Source of the DNA: Cokeromyces recurvatus
Lineage: Eukaryota > Mucoromycota > Mucoromycetes > Mucorales > Mucoraceae
Assembly (NCBI RefSeq): GCF_025118155.1
Contig: NW_026251416.1
Span: 186,001-250,000, forward strand
Length of the DNA stretch: 64,000 nt
Reading direction: 5' to 3'
Shown here one piece after another: positions 1 through 11,260 of the stretch. Each line of letters begins with the position of its first letter. The stretch's first letter is position 1. The notes beneath the pieces were generated by a model that saw only the letters and a program-made list of their open reading frames with translations, was not told the DNA's origin and searched no databases. The translations under genes and the position numbers were made by a program.

Positions 1-720
1 TTTTGTACCTGTTGGATTACTGTCAGGGGTGTACAGGGGGCATTCGAGGCAGCTGCACTGGCAAAAGGTGAAAGCCTGAGTGAGCAAGTCCTTGCCCTCA
101 TTCGACAGAGTACGTTTCGAAACGTGATCATCTCTGTATGTTCAACTTATGTTATGTATTTTGTAGCCAGTATCCTATTCTTGGATCCTTGGCATATGTT
201 TACAAGTTTAATCCCTTATATCTTTATGTCACCTAGTTATATCAACGTACTTAATATCTACGCATTCTGTAATACACATGATGTGTCATGGGGTACAAAA
301 GGAGATAATGGTGTCTCAACCGATTTAGGTGTTGTTAAAGGAATAAAGAGCAAAGATGGTGAACATGAAGTAGAGATCTCTGCTCCTACTGAACAAAAGG
401 ATCTTAATGAGCAATATGATGAGGCATGTCTAGAATTGAAAACAACAGCTACACCTGAAGTGAATAAGAGAGATGCGAAAACAAAACAGGAAGATTACTA
501 CCGTTCTTTTAGAACTAGATTAGTCATATTTTGGATTATCTCTAATTTAATTCTTGTTGTTATTATTACAAAAGGTCAGGAGGTATTGAAATGGTTTGGA
601 AACTATAATGATAGAGCAACTGCTTATCTTGGATTCATTCTTTGGTCTGTTGCTGGCTTATCAGCTATTCGTTTTATAGGTGCCATTTTATATTTAATTT
701 TAAGAATCTTTATAGGATAA
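1..720 (+). CDS. Chitin synthase, C-terminal part (5' end outside window)
   Basis: The reading frame is open from base 1, so only the last 239 codons are here. Chitin synthases are plasma-membrane glycosyltransferases that polymerise UDP-GlcNAc into chitin and extrude it. The visible part has the family's C-terminal membrane region. It contains the segment [13 protein letters not shown], a further hydrophobic stretch, and the conserved [25 protein letters not shown] block just after it (about residues 80-100 of the fragment). A charged cytoplasmic linker follows, then two closing hydrophobic helices near the stop. The catalytic QxxRW region would lie upstream of the window. The block after the membrane segment is typical of the classical chitin synthases without a myosin head. 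I cannot give the class from this fragment. The stop TAA at 718-720 is followed by AATAAA-like signals. Confidence 0.9.
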   Translation, partial: FCTCWITVRGVQGAFEAAALAKGESLSEQVLALIRQSTFRNVIISVCSTYVMYFVASILFLDPWHMFTSLIPYIFMSPSYINVLNIYAFCNTHDVSWGTKGDNGVSTDLGVVKGIKSKDGEHEVEISAPTEQKDLNEQYDEACLELKTTATPEVNKRDAKTKQEDYYRSFRTRLVIFWIISNLILVVIITKGQEVLKWFGNYNDRATAYLGFILWSVAGLSAIRFIGAILYLILRIFIG

Positions 721-751
721 AATAAATAAATAATTAAATAAATAAAGCGCG

Positions 752-768
752 GTCACAAGCCTTGTGAC
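752..768. other. Perfect 8-bp inverted repeat in the chitin synthase 3' flank
   Basis: GTCACAAG and CTTGTGAC flank a single C, about 30 bases after the stop codon, in an otherwise A/T-only stretch. It could form a hairpin in the 3' UTR or be a binding site. No function is known to me. Confidence 0.45.
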
Positions 769-887
769 GGCCTTTATAAAATAAGCCATTCAATTGTTTT
801 TTTTTTCATATAAACTTTTTTTTTTTATTTTTTATTTTTTTTTATTTTTTATCTTTAAAAAATCTTATTGTACATATACATTAGATC

Positions 888-2119
888 ATGGCTGCTATCA
901 AATCAAAAAAGGATACCAAAACTGCAGTTAAAAAAGCACCTGTAAAGAAAGCACCTGTAAAGAAAGCACCTGTTAAGAAAGCACCTGTTAAGGAAGAAAA
1001 ACCTGTTAAAGAAGAAAAGCCTGTCATGGAGAAAAAGATGACTAAAGAAGTACCTGCAAAGAAACCAAATAATAAAAAGGCAACACCTTCTACAGAAACT
1101 TCAGTTAAAGTAGCAACTACAGAGAAAAACGTTGATAAAAAACAAAAGAATAATGATGCTGGATCTAAGAGAAAACGCGTTTCATTTACTGAATCAGAAA
1201 GATCAGAAAGCAATGCTGTTGAGGAAGCACCTAAAAAGGATGCTGTAGAAGAACCAGCTACTAAAAAGAAAGCAAAGAAAGAAAATAATAAAAAGGCTGT
1301 AACAAAAGAAGACGATAGCAGTGATGAAGAAATGATTGTAAAGGATGACGATGAAGAAGAAGTTGAGCAAGCTGATGAAGAAGAACTCACTGAAGAGCAA
1401 GAAGAGGCTCTTAGAAAAGAGATTTTGGGCGATTTAGTTAGTAGTAGTGAGGGTGAGGATTCTTCTGACGATGATAGTGATGATATTGATGCAAATGAAG
1501 ATATTGTTAAATTGGATGGTAAAAAATTAGAAGAAAGTAAGGCTGAAACAAAGAAAACTTTTGACAAGAAAGCTTCCCAATCCAAGGTAATTTCACATAA
1601 ATAAATAAAAGAAATTAAAATAAGATATGCTAATCTATATGTATACGTCATTAGGCAACAAAGTCAGAAGAAAAGGGTGTTATTTATCTTGGTCGTATTC
1701 CTCATGGTTTCTATGAAAAAGAAATGAATGGATATTTCAGACAATTTGGTGACATTACTAGACTTCGTCTTTCTCGTAATAAGAAAACCGGTAAATCAAA
1801 GCATTATGCCTTTATTGAATTTGCATCTAAGGACGTTGCTGAAATTGTTGCTGAAACTATGCATAACTATCTTTTAATGGGTCATTTGCTTCAATGTAAA
1901 TTGATACCTTCTGAGAATGTTCATGAAAATTTGTTTAAGGGTGCTGATAAGGTATATAAGCCTTTTAACTATGAACTTCGTAACCGTCGAATCCATAATA
2001 AAAAGAGAACTCCTGATGAATTTGAAGCAAAGAAAAACAAACTTATCCAAGCTGAAAAGAGATTACGTCAACGAATTGCTGATGCTGGTATCGAATATGA
2101 TTTCCCTTCTTTCTCATAA
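888..2119 (+). CDS. Nop15/NIFK-like nucleolar RRM protein
   Basis: Two exons, 888-1586 and 1655-2119, give 387 aa. The intron has a GTAATT donor, a GCTAAT branch-like motif and a TTAG acceptor, and joins in phase 0. Residues 1-230 are low complexity: four tandem KKAPV-type repeats, a basic region, then long acidic Asp/Glu/Ser tracts, as in nucleolar chaperone-like tails. Exon 2 carries one RRM, with RNP2 VIYLGRIP and RNP1 KSKHYAFIEF. The C-terminal tail ends in a GIEYDFPSF-type motif typical of Nop15/NIFK proteins. Family members act in 60S pre-rRNA (ITS2/27S) processing in the nucleolus. Yeast Nop15 is shorter, so the long N-terminus resembles other fungal and animal versions. The RRM assignment is firm; the Nop15 identity is likely. 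Confidence 0.82.
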
Positions 2120-3942
2120 ATTAAATTATAAATACGCTTATTATATATAAATGTTTTTTTTATTATTTTAGAATATATCTTTTTTTTTTTTCTTAATAAA
2201 TTTATATCATTTCCAAAAGGGAAGAAAAACAATTAAATATAACGAGCTTTAATTTTCTGTTTATTATACAGTCAAGTATCTCTGTAAATACACAATGAGC
2301 TTTCTATTCTATGCCAGAATTTATTAACGTTATCTTGGATTTACTAGATGGGATTATTTGAATCTCTTGTTTTCTTTCCTTTCCTTTTTTTTTCGCCATT
2401 ATGTAATAAAGTAATACTATGTAAATGTAGATTGTATAGCTAAATATCTTTATAACATTTGCAAAGTTTACTAAATTACAAGGACTTCTTAGTAGTATCA
2501 CGCTATGCGATTCACTTTTATATACATGTTGTTTTCTGTCATAGATTCAAATAAGTCAATGAAACAAAAAAAAAGGGGGGGAAGTATACTACGTGCACTA
2601 CGATGTCAACGACAAATATGTCCTTTGGTGTGACGTTACATTCACTCTATTCCTTATTATTAATAATGAAGAATCTAGAGTAATACAAATATCTAAATTG
2701 ATATAAATGAATGCTCTTAGGTAAAAGGCTTGTGACTTTGACCAGATGATGAATAATCCTTATTGTAGAACTGTACATAATTAAACCCTATTGTATAAGT
2801 GTGTAATTATCTTCTCTTAAACCTTGAGATTGAGGATCATCTATGCATACAATTTGGCATTGGATACTGATATTTCCTCTTGCTTCTGATTTTTAAGCTT
2901 AATCATCGTGGTATATATAATTATAATATAGTCAATAAAGAAAAGGCCTCGTCTCCATCAAACAAAATACTTTTCTAATATTGATCACCACTATCTCCGT
3001 CTATCAAGTTTTAAATATCAATCCCGTTATTCTAAAAGAGGGAAGTAAAACAAAAAAAGTATATTATCAAAAGACAAGCTTAAGAATTTGATACTATTTT
3101 ACATTTTAAAATGCTCAAAAAAATATAATAAGCTGTAGTTTAAGACAAGATGGAAATACAAGATATAAAAGAGGATTATGGAATCCTTTTGAAGTTGGTT
3201 ATAATATATTTGTGATATTAAGGATGAAACAGTTACTTGCTAATCTATCTAAAAAAAAAAAGTACGAGTCAAGCAAAGTATAATTTTTAACGAGTTGTTA
3301 TAATTCTAACACGTTATTATCTTCTAAAGGCCATCATTTTGTTTTCTATTCTCTATAAGAATCAGTATAAACTTCAATGAAGTAAGGCATTTTTAATATC
3401 TATGAAGCTTGTATAAGGGAAATTACTCAAGTCTATATAAATTCTTTTTATTTATTTATTTATTTTTTTATTTTTACTCAAGCTTAGTTGTTTATCGGAA
3501 TAAAAAATAGCTGATACGAAATATACAAATCTATAATAAAGTAGTTCTATATAATGAATCCTAGTAAGATTGCATCAAATGACCAAGACTTTTACTTTTC
3601 GTAAAGAGAGTTGCTTAATCTTCCTCCTGGCTGAACCGAGTCAATAATAAGCAGGTAGTCGTAGTAGTTTGAATTGCTAATTTCCGTCAACAGACTGGAT
3701 ACTTTTGTCGTCTTTTTTTTTTTTTTTTTTTTCATTGACAAGTTTCATTATTTAACGCATACTTACATACCAAAATGAAAAAATATGTATTATTTTATTA
3801 CGTCATGAATAGAGTAAAATCATTCTTGTAATTTGCACTGTAAAAAGGACAAAGAAGCCATTTCAACTTGCCATTTCTTCATAATTTCTGAGCTTCAATT
3901 TCTCGTTTATTAACTTGATTCCCAAATAAGCAAGAAATTTTT

Positions 3943-3997
<55 letters not shown>

Positions 3998-4039
3998 AGT
4001 CTATATTCATCTTTATTACCTCTAAATAACTTTTAATAA
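2120..4039. other. Intergenic, no gene seen; 49-nt T run
   Basis: AT-rich spacer with no convincing exon on either strand. A run of about 49 T (3947-3995) ends 44 bases before the start codon of the next gene. It may be a promoter poly(dT) tract or a retro-insertion tail. Confidence 0.6.
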
Positions 4040-6472
4040 ATGAGTACAACTGCTAATTTGGAGGTGAGATCAGTCATAAATAACGTTGCAATTAAAAATC
4101 AGTATTCAACTTTTTTTCTTTTTCTTTTTTTTTAATTCTACTATAAAAAAAAATAGACTGTGCAAAATAGCCTGAAAATTGCAACCGTAAAGGAGATCAA
4201 TGATTGTATAAAAGAATTGAACAAGTCACTTAACACACGATCAAAACTGTCAATGTCTGGTAGAAAAGAAGAAAAAATTAATAGAGTTTCCAATTTTATC
4301 ACGGCTTTAATAAATAATAAGAATAGAACTGCACTTGCCAATCTTGTGTCTATTGTTAATAAGTCAGCTCCAAACAAGTAATTATTATTATTTATTTTTG
4401 TTTAAATTATATACATGTACATCTGCTTATATAATTTATCAAAAAAACGTATTAGATTTCATTGGCAACTTAATGGAGATGAAGTCATTATAAATAATGT
4501 TTTTGCAAAACCTACAGCAGAAATAAATAAAAAGTTAGCACTCTCAGAAGATCTAAGCTTTCATCCAAGTCCCTTTTTGAAACCTATAGAAAGATTAACT
4601 AGTGTTAAAATATGTCCAGGTAGATATTAAAGAAAAAGGGGAGGGAAAAAAAAAAGTCTATTTTGATCCTATTAACATATATACATGTGTAGCTTCAGTT
4701 GACGAACGCAAGTCGAAATTGTTTCAATTTGTACTTACTGACGTGAATAGACAATTATTATCTACACCTAATACAGTTGATAATCGACCACCCATTCAAA
4801 TAAGATTTTACTGCTCTAAATATACAGGCAGTTATTCTAATTTATTAGTTGAATTTCCGCCAGTTTGTGAATTGAGGGTGAATGATGGTGTTATTCAAGG
4901 CAATGTAAGTAAGAATATATATGTATATAGTATTGTGTTGTACTTAGCATGACTATTAGCATTTACGTTGCTTGAAAGGAAAACCAGGCACGGTGAATCC
5001 ACCTGATCTTTCAGTTATGATGAGAAAACAAGCGATAAATAATGTGGAATTAGTGTATATTAATAGTGATACTCCATATATTGCTAGTATATATATCGTA
5101 GAAAGAACACCTGTTCCTACTTTGATTGATATCATGAAAGAAAAAAGATTTGTCACTAAGGAAAAAATATTAGAAAAACGTAAGTTAGTAAAAGAATTCT
5201 ATATAATAAACTTTGTTGGCTTATTTTGTGTGATTTATAGTACAACAAACACAAGAAGATGCTGAAATTATTATGGAATCAGAAACATTATCGACAAAAG
5301 ACCCTGTAAGTTTATAAATAATATATTATCGTATAAATAGTACATAATACACTAAGTCTTTTTTTTTTTCTATAGCTTGCATTTTCACGCATTGTTACAC
5401 CTATTCGATCTAATAAATGTCAGCATCTTCAATGCTTTGATGCATCCATTTATCTTATAATGAATGAACAGACACCTACCTGGACTTGTCCAGTTTGTTA
5501 TCGACGGATAGAAAGCTGGGAAGATTTATTTGTGGATGGATATTTTACAGAAATGTTAAAGAATACACCTAAACATGTTGATAGTGTACGAGTTGAACCT
5601 AATGGTCATATTACAATCATTGATGAAGATCCAGCTTTGGCTAATGATTCAGATGATGATAATGATGAAGAAGAATCACGATTGTTAAGGAATGTCAAAA
5701 ACGAAGAGAAAGAGGTGACAACTATCTTATTAGACGATGATGATGAAGAAGAAGGAGAAGAAGAAAACGTACAGCAACTGAATAATGATAATAATACAAC
5801 AAATGCTAATGGTACAACTGCTGTCGAAAAGAGAATAGAAAGAGAGCAGAGTAGTAGTAATAGTAGTAGTAATGATGATCAGCATATATCATCAGTAAAT
5901 CATAATACTATTACAGAAACAACACCTAAATATGGTGATAATATACCCATTTCAATATCATCATATAAACCTAATACAACAACGAATAATAGTAACAATT
6001 CAAAAGAAGGAGAACCAATACGAAAGAAGCAAAAAACAACAGAAGTTATCGATTTAACTCTTGATAGTGATGATGATATTGTGGAAGAAGTGCAGCAAAG
6101 CAACATAAGGTAAAATATTACATAAAGTAAATACAATAGTTATATAAATATGTACACACACACACACACACATATACATATATAACTACTACTCTTGTAC
6201 ATATAATGATACTTAACATAAAAGTGAGACTGTTTTTAATTAATAATAATTATAGCAAATCTAACAATACAAACACTGCTTTTGGTACAGAATCAGATTC
6301 CTTTGTAAATAATAATAATGAAGCACTCATATTACCGCATTTTGGGACTTTATATTATAATAGTAATAATAACAACGACAGTACCGATAATAGCGATAAT
6401 AACACTAATAATACTCTTCATTGCTTACCGCAAACAAATTTTAAAGATTTTGTAACTTATAAATATTTCTAA
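4040..6472 (+). CDS. SIZ/PIAS-type SUMO E3 ligase
   Basis: Eight exons fit: 4040-4063, 4157-4377, 4456-4619, 4657-4904, 4960-5179, 5241-5305, 5376-6109 and 6256-6472, giving about 630 aa. Domains in order: a SAP-like helix pair (TVKEINDCIKELN...SMSGRKEEKI), a PINIT domain (FHPSPFLKPIERLTS through GKPGTVNPPDLS), and an SP-RING (NKCQHLQCFDAS ... TWTCPVC) with its Cys/His ligands. An acidic disordered tail follows, holding a SUMO-interacting motif EVIDLTLDSDDD. Siz/PIAS proteins transfer SUMO from Ubc9 to nuclear targets. The third intron (4620-4656) would be only 37 nt; without it the frame breaks between 4602 and 4630. The 3' end faces END3 tail to tail with 32 bases between stop codons. The final exon is Asn-rich and less certain. 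Confidence 0.85.
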
Positions 6473-6504
6473 TTAAAGGATGTAAATTCATATCATATAT
6501 AAAT

Positions 6505-8126
6505 TTATTCAGATGCTCGTAAAACCTTTTGTACTTCTAATCTTCTTTCCTCTAATAATCCTTCCAGTTCTCTCTTCTTTCCTCTAACATCATCCAAAAT
6601 ACGATTTAAGCGACGAATGGCATCACGAGCAGCTTCAATATCTCTTTCTTGTTTACGAACTTTATCCTCAATATCATTCTGATCAGTTAATTGACGTAAT
6701 TTATAGTCATAAAGTGCTTGGAATTGATCACGTAAAGGACGAGAGGCGAAGGAAGTATGACGATCACTTTCTTTAGCTTCAGCTGCCTTCTGTTCTGCTT
6801 CCTTAACCCGCTCCTTTAACTCTGCAAGCTCTCTTCTAAGCATATCCTCTTCATCATATTTATTATTAGAAGTCGTTGATCCTTTACTACTTAATGAAGT
6901 ATTAGCTGCACCTAAACGATTAACATAACTATCCGCTAATTTGGCGCTGCTTGACATGGATTGATTTGTTCCTTTACGTGCACCTGTACCAGATCCAGGA
7001 CGCTCCCCAAAATCAGCGGCATATTCGCCTGCAAAGGCAGCATGAAGATCAGGTGGAAGCTCTTTAGGGATACGAATACCACGCGTGCGTTGGTTAAGGA
7101 TATGATAAAACATTAAGCATTGATCTTGTGTAAGAGCATTCGTATGATTCACATCAATAAGGGTCCTATTAAACAAATCAATAAAACAAAACAAAAAAAA
7201 AAAAAAGAAAGAAACTTTCTCGCTTTATAAAATATTTACCATGCGTTTGTTAAATCAGTGCGTGAAAGTCCTAAAGTATTATAAAAATCGTCCATTTGAC
7301 TAACTATATATATATATAAGAGTGAGTGGTTAGGGTATTGTCATAATTATCCTTCACTATTAACCTACATTTGACTTTTCCAGTATCATTAGCGTACTTG
7401 GAATATATATTTTGATAAGATGTCATTTCATCTGGTGTCATATCCCAACTGAATTCAAGTTCTGTTTGTTGTTGTTGTTGTTGTTGACCAAAATAGCCAG
7501 TAGGTTGGGGTTGCTGATAACCTGTAGGCTGAAACTGTTGATACCCAGTAGGCTGAGGCTGTTGATAATTTGTAAGTTGAGATTGCTGATAACCCGTCGG
7601 TTGAGGCTGCTGGTAGCCAGTGGGCTGAGGTTGCTGATAGCCTTGATAACCCGTAGGTTGAGGTTGTTGATAACCACCTGTTAAATAGTGTTGAGGTTGA
7701 GAAGGAAGGAGATGTGCCTTCATTGGAGGAATTAAAGAAGGAGGAAGCGAGATGGGTATTTCTGCACCATTAATACAGTCAAAAGTTAAATGCATTGCAA
7801 TACAAAACTCTTCAAAGTCAAGATTGCCATCTTTATCGATATCAGAAAGATCCCTTATTAATATATACATATAAATATATACGTCAATTAAAACATAGAT
7901 AACTTTTGGTATAATATAGATAATAATTACCAAATGCGCTCTAAACGGTTAGGTGGTAAGTTTGATTTTAAAAGTACATCACGAGCAATGGCGCCTAAAG
8001 TACTGTTTAGAAATCTTTTCTCATTCTTAATGTCAATTATTTACCACTCATGTAGCCATTCACTTGTCCTCTTGCTTGAAAAATTTCGGCATATTTTTGT
8101 CTTTCAGCTGGAGTAATTGCATTCAT
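6505..8126 (-). CDS. END3: END3, EH-domain endocytosis/actin patch protein
   Basis: Five exons on the minus strand (8126-8045, 7994-7931, 7853-7369, 7303-7240, 7165-6505) give 451 aa. The first EH domain ends in an EF-hand loop ([13 protein letters not shown]). A Gln/Pro-rich linker contains about nine copies of a [12 protein letters not shown] repeat. A second EH domain follows ([19 protein letters not shown], then a segment reading [17 protein letters not shown] across the 7240/7165 splice). A long C-terminal coiled coil of about 120 residues ends the protein. END3 works with Pan1 and Sla1 at cortical actin patches during endocytic internalisation. The first 3' splice site was chosen as CTTTAG at 8000-7995, because the nearer AAACAG gives a stop. 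Confidence 0.88.
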
Positions 8127-8133
8127 TTCAAAT

Positions 8134-8166
<33 letters not shown>

Positions 8167-8447
8167 AAAGTGAATGTTTTAAAATAGAAAGATGGAAATT
8201 AAGTTATTTCGTATCACGGTCACGATTTCCTTTAAGAGATACCACTAAATAAATTATGTAATGATTCAAAATTAACAATTTTATAACAAAGATGCAGATA
8301 ATCTCCACATTAACAAAATTTAGCTTTAAAAAAAAGAGCTGTGTTTATGTATATTTTATATTTCTTTTATTACAAAGAAATTCACACAATGGTTACAAAA
8401 AAAGAAAATCTATATTTTTCTTGTCATTACTGAAGTGAAACAAGTAC

Positions 8448-9140
8448 TTAATGACGACGAGTAGAAGCAATGACAGCTTGAAGTTCTTCAATCTTCTTCT
8501 TAGCACGGAGGAAAGAACCGAGCTATCACAAAAAATATATTTGTATGTTAATAACTTTATAATTGATAGTTTATGAACTATCGAAATTTTACCTTGTTCT
8601 TGCAAAGCTTCTTGGCACGCTTATCCTTGGAGTTCTTGATCAATTCCATAAGACGACGTTCGTAAGGAGCGAAACCGGCAACTTCACGGATAATGCTCTT
8701 AACGAAAACGGTACGCTTGGAAGCAGCCTAACAAATACAAAAATAATAAAGTTATTAACTCTGGGACTTTATAATCTTCAACAATGGACTGGATCGATGA
8801 GGACGATTTTGACGGATCAAGAAATAACTACAAGCAGTAAAATACAATGCATGTCGAGCATAATTTAAAAAATAAAATAAAGCTAATTCAAAATTATCGC
8901 TTCAACTTTCAAGAGCAAAAAGAAATCATTTTGTAAGTGAAATGTTGATTTCAATCATTGACATTTTTTTTTTCTCCCTTATTGTTATTATATCCTTAAT
9001 CCATCTTTTTCGTCCTTTTCTCCTATCCATCCATAAATACATACACCAATCTTGTTAGAAGGCTTAGGCTTGAGCTCACGACGAGTGGTGATGTGACCCT
9101 TGTTGAGACCAACAGCGATACCAGACTTGGATGCAACCAT
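8448..9140 (-). CDS. RPL36: 60S ribosomal protein eL36
   Basis: Three exons (9140-9045, 8727-8593, 8522-8448) encode 101 aa, the usual eL36 length. The first exon reads [18 protein letters not shown]. The second contains [20 protein letters not shown]. The last ends in VIASTRRH, all diagnostic of eL36 in the large ribosomal subunit. Introns have GTATGT and GTAAAA donors. Codon use is biased to C-ending synonyms, as expected for high expression. The gene is tandem with and upstream of END3 (321 bases between). A dyad-symmetric CACGTG site sits about 120 bases upstream of the start. Confidence 0.95.
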
Positions 9141-9245
9141 TGTATATATGATGAAAGAGGGGGGGAACAAGACTTCAGCTGTTCTTCCTTGCTATCTTTC
9201 AATCTATTCCCATCCATCCAAACTTCAGCAATGAAGAAGTGAATT

Positions 9246-9282
9246 GTCCGGTGATTATAGTCACGTGACTATGTAGCCGGAC
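9246..9282. promoter_or_regulatory. Nested dyad with CACGTG core upstream of RPL36
   Basis: TAGTCACGTGACTA (9258-9271) is a perfect 14-base palindrome, flanked symmetrically by GTCCGG (9246-9251) and CCGGAC (9277-9282). CACGTG, and especially TCACGTGA, is the E-box bound by Cbf1-type bHLH factors, which serve ribosomal-protein promoters in several fungi. The site lies 118-131 bases upstream of the RPL36 start. Function is inferred. Confidence 0.55.
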
Positions 9283-11260
9283 TATATGTGTGTGTGTGTT
9301 TTTTATAAATTCTTCATTATCATAAAAAAAAAGACCATTAAATATTATTTTTAGGCATTTATGTTATTCATTTGTTTTATTAAGCTTTATAGAATGCCTA
9401 AACCATTAATTTTCAAAATTCGAAATATTAATTGTAAAATAAAGCTTGAAAGATCTTATTTTTCTTAAGAAGATTTTTTTTAATAATAGTGAAGTAATAC
9501 TTACTATAAATAACACTAACATAAATGAAGATATTTTGAATATATTTTGAAAAAAATGAAGAAAAAAAAAGCCATTATGATTTAGAGAATAAAAATTCAT
9601 TTATATTTATCGTTATCTTTAATTCAAGCAACAAGTATGCAAAAGGAATAAAAGGAAAATTTTAACTATTAGTAAATGGAATAAAATTAAGAGCTCTGAT
9701 GCCAAAGCTATTTCTTGTGTTGCTAACTTTATTTTAATAATGGACATACAGCATGAAATAGTTGTTCTTATAAAATTTACAAACTAAACAACAAATTGCT
9801 AAATCAACTAAACTTATAGAGTTAAGATTACAAGCGAAGCCATTTTTATAAACTCTGCATGAATAAAACAGAGTATTAAAGACTTGCATAATAAAAATTC
9901 ACGTTTATAAGAAAAAGTTTAAGAAATTTGACTAATGATTGTTGTTTGCTATTTCAAAAGTTATTGATTCTTTTTGTCCCTTAACTTCTTTCTAAGGAAT
10001 CATAATAATGTATGTCCTACGATATCCTTACTACATGCATAATACTATCTAATCGACCCGTATGTCAAACAAATAATTTCATTTCAGAATATTACATATC
10101 ATGGTTACAAACGATGTTATATATAAAAATATCGAAATATTGATTTGTAAATATAAATAAGATAACATTAATGTTTATTATTTTTATTATTTCTTAAATA
10201 CTATAGCAATAGTAGCTTATACTAATAGCAATTTTATTATCTATTTTTTTTTAAAAAAAAAAAAAAAAAAAAAGTTTAAATAGTTGCTGTGATAAAAAAG
10301 ATAAGCAGGTGGATATTAAACTAAGACATTGGTTTAAATACCGATGTTTGTTTAGATACTATATAAATATTTTATTGCTACGAAATAAATTAAAAATTAA
10401 AAGTAATAAAAATATACAGATTTGAAAATAAAAGAAGGAGGATACGCGCTTACTTGATTTAGTGTATTATCAATCGTCATAGTAACAACATAGTGATAAA
10501 TATATAGTTACCAGTAATAGATGAACAATTGCATTTTTATTAAACCTTAAACGCGTAAAGTTTATACAATTTCGACACTAAATTAGGAAAAGTCGAATTA
10601 TATTTTTGTGGCCACGCTATCGGATTTGTCAAAAAAAAAAGTATGTTTTATCAGACATAATCGTTTTGCTTTTTTTTTTTTTAGTGCGGACCTTCTGAGT
10701 TTTTTTATTTATTTTTCTTTTTTACAATTATGAATGTACATCTCTTAATATACACGTAAAGGCTTTTCATAAAAAAAAAAAAAATGTAAAACCCAACTTT
10801 TAGCCTAAATTTTCTATAGACTTCATTTTAGGTATGGCGATAATTTTTTTTTTCTTGTTTCGGGACTGTCAATATTTAAAATTAATTGTTATGTAACTTT
10901 TTTGAAGTAAAAGTAAAATTAATTCATATTTTACCCAATTTTATTTAATATTTTCCCAGCATTTATGTGGTACAAGTGATAAAATGATAAATAGAAAAAA
11001 GAAAATCAAATATCAGCAACCCTTTTTATTTTAATAATACAACGCGCTTCCCTTTCTTTTAATTCCATCGTATGATCAATTGGAGATTGAAATAGCCATT
11101 TGATGTAAAACCCCTGTGTTAAGATAAGATGGTTTTACATGCGGAATTTTTAAAATTAATTTTTTTTTTGTTATAATTTTATTGTTGAACAATTGAAAAT
11201 TCTTTTTCTTTTTTTTTTTTTTTTTTCCTTTTCTTCTTCTGCTTATCATAATCAAACAAA
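9283..11260. other. Intergenic, no gene seen
   Basis: About 2 kb of AT-rich DNA between the divergent RPL36 and pyruvate kinase genes, with several A/T homopolymers. The last 70 bases before the pyruvate kinase start are a CT-rich tract ending in ATCAAACAAA, probably the leader of that gene. Confidence 0.6.

Noticed and set aside
881..1651. 256-codon Ser-rich minus-strand frame
   Set aside because: Antisense of the Lys/Glu-rich Nop15-like exon; low complexity only.
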